Source: Ichthyophis bannanicus (lineage: Eukaryota > Chordata > Amphibia > Gymnophiona > Ichthyophiidae). Taken from it: a stretch of 64,000 bases of DNA. A model generated the notes under the pieces. That model worked only from the letters and a program-made list of their open reading frames with translations, made no database searches and was not told where the DNA came from. The stretch is from contig CM066031.1 in NCBI GenBank assembly GCA_033557465.1, forward strand, positions 1,067,124,444 through 1,067,188,443, read 5' to 3'. Position numbers and translations under genes: made by a program. Below, in pieces: positions 1 through 10,887 of this stretch. Position 1 is the stretch's first letter; each line of letters opens with the position of its first letter.

Positions 1-440
1 AGCAACAGCCTCTCTGACCTCACCTTTAAACCATGCTGGCAGTTTTTTGGACTTTCTTCCACTTTTCTTAATGCGTGGAATACAGCTGGTCTGGGCTTCG
101 AGGATAGTATTTTTAAATAACACCCAAGCTTGCTGTAAGTCTTTAACCTTTGGAACCGCTCCTTTTAGTTTTTTCCGAACTATATTCCTCATTCTATCAT
201 AGTCACCCTTTTGAAAGTTAAAAGGTAGTACTGTGGATTCCTTACTATCTGTCCTCCACTGATTAAATCAAACATGATCATACTATGATCACTATTGCCA
301 AGTGGTCCCAACACCCTTATTTCTTGCACCAGATCTGGCGTTCCACTAAGGACTAGGTCCAGTATGGCTTCCCCTCTGGTCGGTTCATGAACCAGCTGCT
401 CCAAGAAGCAGTCATTTATTTCATCTAGAAACTTTATCTC
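1..440 (-). mobile_element. CR1-clade LINE fragment, endonuclease C-terminus
   Basis: The minus strand from 404 to 189 encodes a 71-residue piece of the LINE endonuclease domain, containing HEPTRGEAILDLVLSGTPDL and the catalytic-type SDHSM block. The remainder down to base 1 matches the linker between endonuclease and RT. The same stretch occurs on the plus strand at about 33790-34254, so this is a second, diverged copy of the family at 33.1-36.3 kb. It is cut by the window edge on the left. Similarity stops near 440, where unrelated sequence begins. It is not functional. Confidence 0.85.
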
Positions 441-529
441 TTTAGCTTTGCTACTTATTCCCAGGGATGATTAGTGGCTTTCCCCAGGTTTACTTTAATT
501 GTCAATAGACTTTTTCTCCAGGACCTAGC

Positions 530-720
530 ATAACTGTTTTAAAAAGGTTTTAACTAACTGCTTTTACCACATCCTTTGGAAACAAGTTCCTAAGCTTAAT
601 TATGTATGGAAGGAAAATATTTTGGCTTATTTCTTTTAAAATGTACTACTTTGTAACTTCCTGGTGTGTCCCCTTACTCTTTGTTCTTTTTGAAAGATTA
701 ATTAATCACACAAGCTCTTT
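530..720 (-). mobile_element. Decayed CR1-like LINE 3' end
   Basis: The order of short landmarks (a 'ccacatcctttgg' block, a 'gtgtccccttactctttg' block and a 'tttttgaaagattaat' block) follows that of the better preserved CR1 3' ends at 6330-6470 and 20160-20280. There is no open frame. The match is by eye and loosely spaced, so assignment to the same subfamily is uncertain. Confidence 0.45.
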
Positions 721-2786
721 CAAGCTAGCCGAGGATAGTCTGAGGATCGCAGTCATCAAATCTAGACATAGATTTTCTATTACTGTAGGCTCTGACTGGG
801 TCACTCAAGGACATTCCCTTTCTTCTTGCTGAGCCATTCTACTGTTTTTGCTTTGTGTTCAAGATCACTGCCCTACTGAAAAAGTGAATCGCCTCCCCAA
901 TCCCAGGTCTACTGCAGACTGGGACAGCTTTTCCTCCAGAATCTACCAGTGCTTTGCACCATCCATCTTCATTGATCTTCACAAGCTTCCCTGTCCCTGC
1001 TGCTGCAAAGCATCTCTACAACATAAGGCTATTACATGCGTTACTGAAGAGATAAAATTAGCAGGGTGATGTGCTATATTTCCTCTACACCATACATATC
1101 TCACTTAGAACAGAGATCAACAAAGCTCCACTGTGGTTTCAGAGCACAACAAACTTCTCCTACATGCATGAAATATCTTCTGAGTCAATGGTTCCCAATT
1201 TATGTGGTCTGTGGGCCCCTAAGAGTCTGTGAGATTGTTATAGGGAATCTGCAGGACAAGAAAAAAAGAGAAAAAAAAGGGAGGCTGATGGGGATCAACT
1301 GGAGGAGAAGAGAGAGAGAGAGAGGTGGAGACAGGAAGAGGAAGGGATATAAAACCTGGTTAGTGGGGTCAGGCTTGGTGCTGCTAGGAGAAGGTCCAGG
1401 AAGATTGGTTGGGATAAACTGGGGATCTCTGAACTTTAAAGTTAAGGGGTCCACACAACCAAAAAAGTTCAGAAGATCTGCTTTTAAGTGTGCTTCCCCC
1501 CCCCCCCCCCCAAATACCACACAGGAGAGAGGGACCAGAACAGTAATTCAAACATGGGTCTTTGCAACTCTACATTTGAATGGCTGGTCTGGTCCTTCCC
1601 TCTGACACGATCATATATTTGAGGGGGGGGGGGGGAGATCAGGCCAGCATGCAAGCGCATGCTTCAGCACTTATATGCATGAACTGGTTGGCTGCAATTC
1701 CATATGTGCACGTGGAAGTGCCATTGTGCCCAACTCTGGTATGGGCACGGCAAGGGGTAGCATAGGAACGGCCTTGAACACCTGCTCTTGGGTATGTGTA
1801 ACTGCTGCGCCTAGGAGTACAATGCATCAGTATGTTGCCATTTTAAAAAGTGACAGAGACAGATAGGGCAGTGACTCACGTTTGTTGTGGGGGAGGGTGG
1901 GAGAATGGATCATAAAATTACCCTTCTCTGTTTCTCTTTGCAGCACTACATAGAGCTGGTATGCACTACACAAATTAGGTTTATCACAAAACCAGAACTG
2001 GATAAACCTAGACTTGGAGTAAGGTGGCAACCCTGTGCTGAACTGCCTGCAGCTCTGAAACTTTATACAATTTGAATGATTAAACCTTTTTTGGGGGGGG
2101 GGGGGAGAGAATCACTGAAATCCCATACAGGAAATAGTTTTGATTTTATGCCTCTGGTGATGAATTCCTACTGTGTCAATATTACAAAAGGTTTCTGAAA
2201 AGCCATCAGCATCTCTGCATAAAACAGTCTGATGAGGCAGCAGTGCTTCCTTCAAGCCTCGCTTTCAGCTGCACTGCATGAGTTCCATTAGCTGTTTTTC
2301 ATTCCCAGTCAAGAGATGGTAAGATAGTTGCTAGGCAACTGATCTAATGCTACAGCTCAAGGCCATCTCAATTTTGGCTTTCTTCAGCTCAGGAATCCAT
2401 AATTGAACCTAGAGCTTTTAAAACTAGAAGCAAAGCACTGCTAAATGCAATTGGATAATCCTGAAACCATGATCCAAAAGATGACCTCAAAACCTACATC
2501 TGCAGGAATGGGGATTCTAGTACTTTAACATCAATTTTATCTTATTTAGAACAGTTAAAATTCTTTCCTTATTTCCCAATTATTCTCTAGAAAAAAAATA
2601 AAAAATGTGTTTCTGATCGAACGCTCCTTCCCCTATTCAGTGCCTTTTGTCTTTTCTGCTCTAAAGGTTATACTCCAGCTATCATAAACCCTTAGCAGTC
2701 AAGACACCTATGAGACCATCCAGCTCAATGGCATCACCAACGAAACCTCCATAAAATTTTGTCATTCACTGTTGTATATAAGTGAA
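721..2786. other. No gene recognised; homopolymer-rich DNA
   Basis: I see no coding domain, terminal repeat or LINE landmark. Several short open frames exist on both strands, but they have low-complexity composition and no family motif. The stretch contains a purine-rich block at about 1260-1330 with an AG run, a C tract at about 1497-1511, and G tracts at about 1622-1634 and 2093-2105. Confidence 0.6.
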
Positions 2787-2831
2787 GAAGTAGCAGCCTA
2801 GTGGTTACAGCTGAAGGCTAAAAATCACAGA
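2787..2831 (+). mobile_element. Possible tRNA-SINE head fragment
   Basis: The stretch carries 'gcagcctagtggttacagc', close to the box A region of the SINE at 21238 ('gtagcctagtggttaaagc'). It stops where the left terminus of DIRS-a begins, so DIRS-a may have inserted into a SINE. The continuation is not seen because DIRS-a is truncated on its other side. Confidence 0.4.
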
Positions 2832-2835
2832 AAGG

Positions 2836-3010
2836 TAAAATTAGACTTACCTGCTAATTGTTGTTCCTTGAGGAACTCCAGTCCAGTCCTGCACCTCTGG
2901 GTGATGCACCTCTTCCAGCAGCTTGGAGACTGAGCATGTCATCTTTTGATGTCACTAGTACTAATACCACCGGGACCTCCCACAAACCCCAGTAACCTAT
3001 TGACAAAGCA
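2836..3010 (-). repeat. DIRS-a 3' terminal repeat
   Basis: It aligns with the left termini at 24293, 32107, 46563 and 55193. Shared blocks in order are a splice-donor-like 'acttacctg', a 'ccttgaggaactccagtccagtcc' type block, 'cagcttggagactgagcatg' and 'acaaagcagactca'. The right partner is absent because of the truncation. Confidence 0.85.
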
Positions 3011-3295
3011 GACTCACCAGAGCAACAAATAAGTAGACAAACTTGCATGCAACTACAAGAACTACAAAAAAATTCAAACTATACTTTCCCCCTCCACTGG
3101 AGAAGAGATTTCCCCTCCCCTCTGCAGAGGAGGCTTACCTACCACCCAGCCGGGCGACTGCAGCACCAAGTCAGACAGAAATCCCTGTCCATCTCTCCCT
3201 GCACCGAAGTAGCTCACCAAACGGACCATTCTGCACTCCAGGATCCCTACTTCAGGCCCCGGTCACATGGCACTAGCACTCGGGGAGGGATCTGG

Positions 3296-3390
3296 GACTG
3301 GATTGGAGTTCCACAAGAAACAACAATTAGCATGTAAGTCTAATTTCACCTTCTTTATCGTCCCTCCAGTCCAATCCCACACCTCTGGGG
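3296..3390. repeat. DIRS-a internal complementary region
   Basis: The first half (about 3296-3350) is the reverse complement of the element's left terminus at 2836-2890. The second half (about 3351-3390) matches the reverse complement of type II right termini. This juxtaposition of both ends is the hallmark of DIRS elements. Confidence 0.85.
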
Positions 3391-4565
3391 ATGTAACAGA
3401 GCAGTAAACGAATGGGAGGGACCTGCTACCGCGGCCTGAAGCACCACCAATCCAAAACAAGCATCTCCCACCGCCTGCACAGCCAGGCGGCAATGCTTGG
3501 TAAAAGTATGAAGCAAAGACCACGTCACCGCCCTGCAAATCTCTGACGGCGGCACCAGACTATACGCCACCCAGGAAACAGCCTGTGCCCGCGTTGAATG
3601 GGCTTGCAGCCCTACAGGGACTGGCTTTCTCTTCAATACATAGGCCGATGCAATCGCTTCTCTTATCCACCTTAAAATTGAAGCTTTGGCCACCACTTCC
3701 CCTATGCGTGGACTCCCAAAGCGCACTAAAAAGCGATCTGACTTATGGAAGTCCGCTGTCCTCTTCAAATAACGCCTTAGGGTCAGCCGCACATCAAGAA
3801 GGCGTAACTGTGTTATCCAAGACACCTCCACCCCCTCCAAGGACTGGGAGACACACAGACTGATTCACATGAAATGATGAAACCATGTTAGGTAAAAAGG
3901 ACGGCACTGTCCACCGTACCACTTTTTCCCTAGAAAAAGACAGAAATGGCTCCTGACAGGACAAGGCCTGCAACTCAAATACATCACGCCGAGCATATGG
4001 CTATGAGAAAAATTGTCTTGAGAGTCAAATCCTTCAAAGACGCGCGACCCAATGGCTCAAAGGGCTCTCCCCCGAGTGCAGACAACACCAAATTAAGATC
4101 CCAAGTCGGGATCACCGCCCCCCGAGGCGGACGCAGATGAGCCACCGCTCTGAGGAACCGAACGACGTCCAGGTACATTCCCAGAACCACCCCCTGCACC
4201 TTTCCGCAATAGCAGGAGATTGCTGCCAATTGGACCCATAGGGAACTAGCTGCCAGGCCCTTTTCGAACCCGGCCTGCAAAAAAGCTACTATGTCTGGTA
4301 CCAAAGACAGACTGTCGAACCTGTCGATCAGCACACCACACCTCAAATGTACGTCAAACTCTAATATATGTGAGCGAGGAAGACGTTCTCCGTGCCTGCA
4401 ATGATGTTGAAATCACTGCCCCTGAGTAGCCTCTCTTCCTCAATCTTGCCCTCTCAAGGGCCATGCCATAACTGAGAATGAATCCACCTGTGGCAGGGGC
4501 ACCAGCCCTTGAGACAGTAGATCCCTTCTGAATGGTAGACGCCATGGACAATCCACTAGAAGCCT
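3391..4565 (-). pseudogene. DIRS-a tyrosine recombinase, inactivated
   Basis: The minus strand encodes the catalytic core in pieces: 4346-3984 gives the N-terminal SAM-like region and the WDLNLVLSAL block, and 3840-3391 gives the C-terminal catalytic part. The second conserved box reads HSTR, intact. The nucleophile position reads KHC instead of KHY (codon at 3490-3492 is TGC), so the catalytic tyrosine is replaced by cysteine. The first conserved arginine box (ARRISELQ in DIRS-b and DIRS-g) has decayed to TGA TGT at about 3981, both changes being C-to-T at CpG. Another TGA, in place of Trp, lies near 4345-4356. The enzyme would otherwise integrate circular cDNA. Confidence 0.88.
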
Positions 4566-5965
4566 CACTAGATTGGCATACCATGGGCAGCTCAGTCAAT
4601 CTGGAGCAATCAAAATAACCATCCCCCGATGAGCCTCTATCCACTGCACCAGCCGAACTATAAGCACCCACGGCGGAAAAATATAGAGAACTCCCCCCAT
4701 GGGCCACTCCTGCACCAGGGCATCCAAGTCCTCCGACATCCTTTTCTTGTGCCTGCTGAAAAACCATCTTGCCTTGGCATTCTCACAAGTTGCCATGAGA
4801 TCCATGATGGAGGCGCCCCAACGGCATATTACCTGGTCAAACACCTCCTGATTGAGCCCCCACTCGCCTGGATCCACATGCACTCAGCTGAGGTAATCCA
4901 CCATCACATTGTCGACTCCTGCTACGTGTGATGCCAAGAGCACCTGGAGGTGCCCTTCAACCCAGATCAACAGACTTCCGGCTTCCTCTTCCAATACCAC
5001 ACTGCCCATGCCCCCTTGGCAAATGATGTAAGCTATCACGGTTGCATTGTCCGAAAGAACTCGCACTGTTCTCCTTCGCAGCCACAGCTCGAAACTCTGG
5101 AGAGCCAAGCCTACCACACGCATCTCCAGTCTGTTGATCGACCAACACGCTTCCATTGCATCCCACAGACCCTGAGCGAACTGTCCCTCGCAATGGGCAC
5201 TCCAACTGGACAGGCTTGCATCGGTCATCAATACGACCCATGGAGATGCCTCCAGAGGCATCCCCCATGCCAGATTTTCCCAGCAAAGCCATCGAGGGCT
5301 CTCCTGGTCTCCGGAGGGCAGACAAGAAGTTGAGACAAGGACTGCATCTGGTGCAACCACTGTCGCAGCAAGGCCCTCTGCAGAGGCCTCAAGTGCACCC
5401 ATGCCCAAGGCACTAGCTCGAGTGTGGCTGAAATAGTCCCTAGTATCTGCAGGTAATGCCACGCGGTCGGCTCCTTCTGCCACAAAGACTAACACACCAG
5501 GGTCCAAATCCATTGGCCCAATGTTCCGTCAGGAAGACTCTCCCCACCTGGATATCGAAATGCACGCCCAAGTACTCAAGCTCCTGCATTGGAACCAACC
5601 GACTTTTGGCAAAGTTGACCACCCAACCTAGACTTTGAAGGAACTGAACCACCTGGACAGTAGCCTGTTCGCTCTCTTCCCTGGGCTTTGCCCAAATGAG
5701 CCAGTTGTCTAGATAAAGGTGTACCAGGACCCCCTGCTCTGTGGAGTGCTGCTACTACCATCACCATGACCTTGGTGAAAGTCTGCGGAGCGGTGGCAAG
5801 GCTGAAAGGCAATGCCCGAAATGAACTGTCCCACAGGCACCGCAAACTGGAGGCACATTTGATGTTCCGGTCATATTGGGATGTGAAGACATGCCTCCAT
5901 CAGATCTAGAGAAGTTAGAAACTCCCTGGTCCTAACCGCCACAATGACTGACCTTCTTTCTTCCA
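4566..5965 (-). pseudogene. DIRS-a RT / RNase H / Dam-like region, broken
   Basis: Frame 5845-5576 has the RT motif-B region (LATAPQTFTK). The catalytic YLDD segment expected next, near 5710-5740, is frameshifted. Frame 5513-4884 carries RNase H: TDASLSSW, a glutamate block (NRLEMRVV), the VLSDNATV aspartate and the HVAGVDNVMVDYLS tail. Frame 4883-4596 then gives the Dam-like segment with VFDQVICRWG, MDLMATCENAKARWF and YIFPPWVLI. At least three frame changes are needed to read through. The RT start and gag are absent. Confidence 0.82.
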
Positions 5966-6101
5966 TCTAGACCCAAATACTCCCTTCTGCACATGAATTT
6001 TTGAAACTTCCTTCTTGAGACAACCCTTGCCTCTGGGCTTCCCAGTTACAGCCTCCTTAAGGTGGACTAAACTGATGAAGGGCTATGGATCCCTTCTATA
6101 T

Positions 6102-6575
6102 AAGAACATAAGATATGCCATAGTGGGTCAGACCAAGGATTCATTAAGCCCAGAGTATCCCGTTTCCAACAGTGGCCAAGACAGATCACAAATACGTATC
6201 AGGTTCCCAAAAGGTATACACATTCCATGCTGCTTGTCCTAAGGGTAAACAGTAGATTTCCCCAGTCCACTTTAATAAAGGTTTATGGACGTTTACTCAA
6301 AATCTCTTCTAAACCCAGCTACACTAAAAGCTTTTATTACATCCTCTGGTAACAAATGCCACAGTTTCATTATGCGTTGAGTGAAAAAATAATTTCTCTG
6401 ATTTGTCTTAACTGTGCTACATTGTAGCTTCACTGCATGTTCCCCTAGCCTTTTTACTTTATGAAGGAGTAAACCAACAGATCTACATTTAACTGTTTCA
6501 CTCCATTCACTATTTTATAGACTTCTATCATATCTCCCCTCAGTCGTCTCTTTTCCAAGTTGAAAAGCCATGTTG
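6102..6575 (-). mobile_element. CR1 LINE 3' end
   Basis: The stretch starts with 'agaacataagatatgccata' and 'gggtcagaccaagg', followed by the conserved CR1 3' untranslated landmarks. It ends in the terminal ORF2 codons (the NLEKRRLRGDMIEVYK block on the minus strand, around 6500-6560). The same segment occurs on the plus strand at about 35840-36270. It is 5'-truncated, as is usual for LINEs. Confidence 0.88.
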
Positions 6576-7061
6576 TGAGAACTAGCGATTTTGCACTAGG
6601 ATGAAGGAGATAGCCCTCATCTTGAGAATTAAGACTGCAAATATTGGGAGCCTGCATGGGGGCAGAACTGCCAGCCTTTTAGAAGAGTAAACCAACTCTG
6701 TCAATATAGTGTTATAAGATTCACTATACATGGCCGTTTAAATCTGTGATGAGTTTTTCTTATGAGTGGAAGGAAAGACACAAAGGAAGGAAACTGACAG
6801 TGCATCCAACTCTACGCTACTGGAGAAAGGGAGGATTGAGAAGTAGAGAGGTCGCTTAGTTTTCTTGCTGCTAGCAAAGAGACTGATCTGAGGGGGTACA
6901 ACAATCCTGACAGATCGTCTGCAGGATTGCTGCATCAAAAGACCTCTATATCCCTTCACACATCTTTTTAGAAATGTAGTCTCTTACTCTAGATATGTAA
7001 ACAAAGGAATTTATATATAAAAGGTCTCCTTTGAGCTGTATACAGAAAAAAACTGAATGGC
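6576..7061. other. No feature recognised
   Basis: Short open frames are present, but no motif, terminal repeat or LINE landmark is seen. The right edge is the 14-bp direct repeat that flanks the fold-back element. Confidence 0.5.
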
Positions 7062-7075
7062 ATAACATAAGAAAT
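7062..7075. repeat. 14-bp flanking direct repeat, left copy
   Basis: The sequence ataacataagaaat is repeated exactly at 17129-17142, at the other end of the fold-back. The right copy runs straight into the CR1 3' end ('gccatactgggtcag'), as expected of a target-site duplication made in CR1. Confidence 0.8.
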
Positions 7076-7448
7076 ACTACAAAATGAATAGCTCTCGAGC
7101 AAAAGACTCAATTGGTCAAACAAGTTTTTTTCAAAATTTAAACAAGACAATTGAAATCTTTTTTCACAATACGCAAATATGACCTCAGGATGGCTTATGC
7201 CCTACATTTAGTGAAATTTTCACTATAGGGAACAGCTGACACTCACATCACTGGTCATTATAGCCTCCAAAGAATCTTTATCCAAAATTTTTTTAATTAC
7301 AACTATATAATGTTAATTCCACAAGAGTACTCCTGGGGATTCAAAATACTTATAATATATTCCAACACCAAACAAACACAATATAAACAGCGTCGTCTTA
7401 AAGAGTCAACGGAGCTTCTACGGACATATCTTCTATCTCCTGTAAAGC

Positions 7449-7635
7449 ACAGTTACTTACCTATAACAGGTGATCTCTGGGAACAGCAGTAATAAGTCTT
7501 CACATATGGGTATAGTCGGTACCGACAGAGCCTGTGCGGGAACGCTCCCCAGCGTCCAATAAGAAAGCTTTTGGGAGCATCCCACAGCGCCTGCGTGCTG
7601 CCTTCGCGCCTTTCCCAACCGCCTCTCTCCAGTTT
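7449..7635 (-). repeat. DIRS-b 3' inverted terminal repeat
   Basis: It matches the reverse complement of 12967-13130 from 'cttcacatatgggta' through 'ccgcctctctccagtt'. The outermost 40 bases differ between the two ends, and both versions are found joined in the ICR. Confidence 0.93.
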
Positions 7636-7720
7636 GAGTTTTAAAGCTGAGACAAAGAGAGAGAGAGGGAAGGAAAGATAGATAGAGAGATACAACTCCT
7701 AGGGGAGGTGGGTGGGTTGT

Positions 7721-7814
7721 GAAGACTTATTCCTGCTGTTCCCAGAGATCACCTGTTACAGGTAAGTAACTGTGCTATCTCCAGGAACAAGCAGGAATGA
7801 GTCTTCACATATAG
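7721..7814. repeat. DIRS-b internal complementary region
   Basis: Bases 7721-7774 are the reverse complement of the left end 7449-7502. Bases 7775-7814 match the reverse complement of the right end 13092-13130. In DIRS biology this segment bridges the two ends during circle formation (established for the family). Confidence 0.92.
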
Positions 7815-7930
7815 GGACTCCCTAGCTGCAGATGCCAGGGAGACCCCCCAGAGTTGTGTGTCCTTGAAAAGGGCTCCACCTCCCCCCATGGATTTCTGGC
7901 ATCCAACCAGCGTAGGTGGGTAGGACTTGA

Positions 7931-9427
7931 TTAGGAATGGAATAGGTGTTTGAGAACAGCCTGACCAAACGAGGCATCCCGGTGGGAGTCCTTGTCCAAA
8001 CAGTAATAGGCTGTGAAGGTATGAACTGAGGCCCAGGTGGCCGCTCGACAGATTTGGTCGATGGACACAGAGTTTAGATGAGCCATTGAGGCTGCCATGG
8101 CCCTCACATTGTGAGCTGTGACATGGCCTTCCAGAGAAAGGTTCCTACTCTGGTAGGCGAAAGAAATACGCTGAGCAATCCAGTTGGACAGTGTTCTCTT
8201 AGAAACTGGAAGTCCTAAATGAGAAGGATCAAAAGCAACAAAGAGTTGAGAAGACTTTCTATGTTGCTGTGTTCTTTGTAAGTAAAAGGCGAGAGCTCTT
8301 TTACAATCCAAAGTATGAAGATTCCTCTCTGCACTTGATGCATGAGGTCCTGGAAAAAAGACAGGTAAGTATACCTCTTGATTCAGATGAAAAGGCGAGA
8401 CCACTTTGGGCATAAAGTGTGGATTGGTCCTGAGGACTACCTTATCTTGATGGAACCTTATATAAGGAGGATTAGCCACCAAGGCTTGCAACTCACTGAT
8501 GCGACGTGCTGAGGTGACTGCAATAAGAAAGATAACCTTCCAAGAAAGAAATTTCAAGGAGGTGGTGGCTAAAGGTTCAAAGGGTGGCTTCATAAGCTGG
8601 CCAAGAACCAGATTTAAGTCCCATGCCACTGGAGGTGGTCTAATGGGAGGTTTAGTTAAAAGAAGGCCTCTCATGAATCTTGCTATAAGAGGATGAAAGG
8701 AAATAGGCTGTCCATTGAGAGGCTTGAGGGACGCTGCAATAGCACTCAAATGGACTCTTACTGAATTCGTTTTGAGGCCTGCATGGGATAGATGCAGAAG
8801 ATACTCTAGTAAAGAATTCAGAGGTATTGCAAGAGGGTTAAGACCCTTCTCTGAACACCAAATGGTAAATCTTTTCCATTTGAAAGCATAAGAACATCTA
8901 GTGGAAGGCTTTCTAGAAGCATGAAGAATATCTCTGACTTGCTGAGAGAGATGAAAAACTTGAAGGTCTAGGCCTTCAGCAACCAGGCCCTGAGATGGAG
9001 AGACTGGGGGTTTGGGTGCCACAACGTTCCGTCTTCCTGGGATAGAAGATCTGGTGCAGAGCCCAATTCCAGGGAGGGAGCTTGAGAGAGATGCAGAAGT
9101 AGAGAGTACCACACTTGGCGTGGCCAATGTGGTGCTATTAGGATCATGGAACCTCGGTCTCTCTGAAGCTTGAAAAGTGTTTTGGGAATTAGGGGAATGG
9201 GTGGGAAGGCATAAAGGAAGTCTTGACCCCAGTGAAGAAGGAAGGCATCCTTGGCCTGAACTCCCTGACACGGAATTCTGGAACAGAACCGGGGAAGTTT
9301 GGCATTCCATGGATTTGCAAAGAGGTCTATGTCCGGGGTTCCCCAAATTCGAAAAATCCTGGCTACCTGGTCCATGTGGAGGGATCACTCGTGTGGAAGC
9401 AGAACTCGACTGAGTATGTCTGCCCAA
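7931..9427 (-). CDS. DIRS-b tyrosine recombinase (intact)
   Basis: The open frame of 498 codons is the only full-length YR in the window. Residues about 150-250 form the N-terminal DNA-binding domain, beginning near VFHLSQQVRDILHASRK. The catalytic domain follows: the first Arg lies in SARRISELQAL, the second box is HNVR (AHNVRAMAASMA), and the nucleophile is a Tyr in TAYYCLD. The R-HxxR-Y set is therefore complete. The first 130 or so codons overlap the RT/Dam-like frame and probably lie upstream of the real start, which I cannot place exactly. It would catalyse strand exchange of the circular cDNA with chromosomal DNA in the nucleus. There are no in-frame stops. Confidence 0.93.
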   Translation of the reverse strand: MGRHTQSSSASTRVIPPHGPGSQDFSNLGNPGHRPLCKSMECQTSPVLFQNSVSGSSGQGCLPSSLGSRLPLCLPTHSPNSQNTFQASERPRFHDPNSTTLATPSVVLSTSASLSSSLPGIGLCTRSSIPGRRNVVAPKPPVSPSQGLVAEGLDLQVFHLSQQVRDILHASRKPSTRCSYAFKWKRFTIWCSEKGLNPLAIPLNSLLEYLLHLSHAGLKTNSVRVHLSAIAASLKPLNGQPISFHPLIARFMRGLLLTKPPIRPPPVAWDLNLVLGQLMKPPFEPLATTSLKFLSWKVIFLIAVTSARRISELQALVANPPYIRFHQDKVVLRTNPHFMPKVVSPFHLNQEVYLPVFFPGPHASSAERNLHTLDCKRALAFYLQRTQQHRKSSQLFVAFDPSHLGLPVSKRTLSNWIAQRISFAYQSRNLSLEGHVTAHNVRAMAASMAHLNSVSIDQICRAATWASVHTFTAYYCLDKDSHRDASFGQAVLKHLFHS

Positions 9428-10886
9428 GAGTTTTGAACGTCTGGAAGATATATTGCCATAAGATGAATCTGATGCTCTGGCGAAGGCCCACAGTCACAAA
9501 GCTTTGTTGCAAAGCGACAGAGCCAGCCCCTCCCTGCTTGTTCACATAGAACATGGCTACTTGGTTGTCCGTGTGGATGACGACTGTCCTGTAGCCGAGC
9601 AGGGAGTGGAACACTCTGAGAGCTAAGAAAATTGCTCTGAGTTCCAAGAGATTGATGTGTAGAGAAGTCTCCTGTGGAGACCAGATGCCCTGGGTGGAGA
9701 GATTTTGCAGATGGGCTCCCCAACCCATTGGAGAGGCATCTGTTGTCAGAGTTGCTTGGGGTAGCGACTGCTGAAAAGGGGACCCCAGCAACAGGTTTTG
9801 AGAGGACTTCCACCACTGGAGAGACCAAAAAAGGCAACTGGAGTTTGCTATTTTGTCTGACAGGCAACCTGATGCCTGAGCCCATTGGGTGGACAAAGTC
9901 CATTGAGCTGCCCTCATGTGAAGGCGAGCATATGGAACCACATGCACGGTGGATGCCATGTGGCCTAAAAGTTGTAACATTTCCCGAGCAGTTAAATGGG
10001 ACTTTAACTGTATTTGGGAGGCTAACTGCACCAAGCGTAGGCAACGAGCCTGAGGAAGATAGGCCCTTGCAGTTGTGGTATCCAGGACAGCCCCTATAAA
10101 CTCCAGAGATTGAGTAGGGGTGAGATTGGATTTTGGGATGTTTATTACCAGTCCCAAATACTGAAGGACATGCATTGTGCAGGTTAGAAAAGTCTTGGCC
10201 TCTGACTGAGAGGGAGCTCGAATGAGCCAGTCGTCCAGATATGGGAAAACGAATATTCCCAGGGTACGTAGAAATGCAGCTACTACTGCCATGCATTTCG
10301 TGAACACCCTTGGTGCGGAGGCCAGACCAAAAGGAAGCACCCTGTATTGGTAGTGCTTTTCTCCAAAAAGGAACCGAAGGAACATTCTGTGTGTTAGATG
10401 GATGAGGACATGGGTGTACGCATCCTTGAGATCTAGAGAACAAAGCCAGTCCTGACTCTGAAGGTATGGAAGCAGAGCACCGAGAGAAATCATCTTGAAT
10501 TTCTCCTTGAATAGAAATTAGCTCAATTCTCTGAGATCTAAGATGGGTCTGTAGCCCCCTGTTTTCTTTGGAATAAGAAAATAAGGGGAGTAGAACCCTG
10601 TGCCTTGCTGAAGAAGAGGTACTTCTTCTATTGCCCCTTGGGCAAGAAGGGTGGCAATCCCCTGACCCAGAAGGTCGAGGAGAGATGTTGGAGAATTGAA
10701 CTGTTTCACTATGGTGTGAGGGGGAAGGCTTAAGAAATGAAGCTTGTACCCTTCCCTTATGATAGAGAATGTCCATTGCTCTGCTGTGATTTGTTCCCAT
10801 CTGGGAGCAAAGTAAGTCAACCTTCCTGGAATGGTAAGGGGCTCTGGTTCTTCCAGAGCCAGAAAGGCTAAGTTCTCTAGCTGCAA
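8968..10886 (-). pseudogene. DIRS-b RT / RNase H / Dam-like polyprotein, three lesions
   Basis: Domains in order: an RT N-terminus (10886-10518) ending at LRELS; RT palm with SLDLKDAYTHV (motif A), GLASAPRVFTK (motif B) and FPYLDDWLIR (motif C); RNase H with TDASPMGWGAH, LLELRAI and HTDNQVA; then a Dam-like segment with WGTPDIDLFANPWNAKLPRF and YAFPPIPLI. The lesions are a TAA at 10518-10520 where a Lys codon is expected, a frameshift near 9515 after the RNase H aspartates, and a TGA at 9385-9387 replacing a Trp codon. All RT and RNase H catalytic residues are present. The 3' end overlaps the YR frame, a usual arrangement in DIRS. Confidence 0.9.
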
Positions 10887-10887
10887 G

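Larger units (their letters stand above)
2836..5965 (-). mobile_element. DIRS-a: type II DIRS retrotransposon, 5'-truncated
   Basis: Reading leftward, the copy keeps part of the RT, the RNase H, the Dam-like domain, the YR, the ICR and the 3' terminal repeat. Similarity to the other type II copies ends near 5965, within the RT N-terminal part. The gag gene and the right terminal repeat are missing, so about half of a roughly 6-kb element has been lost. Every coding domain has stops or frameshifts. No counterpart of the lost half is present downstream, where a CR1 3' end follows. Confidence 0.88.

Noticed and set aside
1066..1605. A 179-codon open frame on the plus strand
   Set aside because: It contains purine-rich low-complexity and a poly-C-derived proline run. 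No domain or supporting context.
9385..10800. A 471-codon open frame on the minus strand overlapping the DIRS-b RT
   Set aside because: Most of it is a shadow frame of the RT, Ser/His/Pro-rich with no domain. Only its last 40 or so codons (the RNase H tail) are genuine, reached through a frameshift near 9515.
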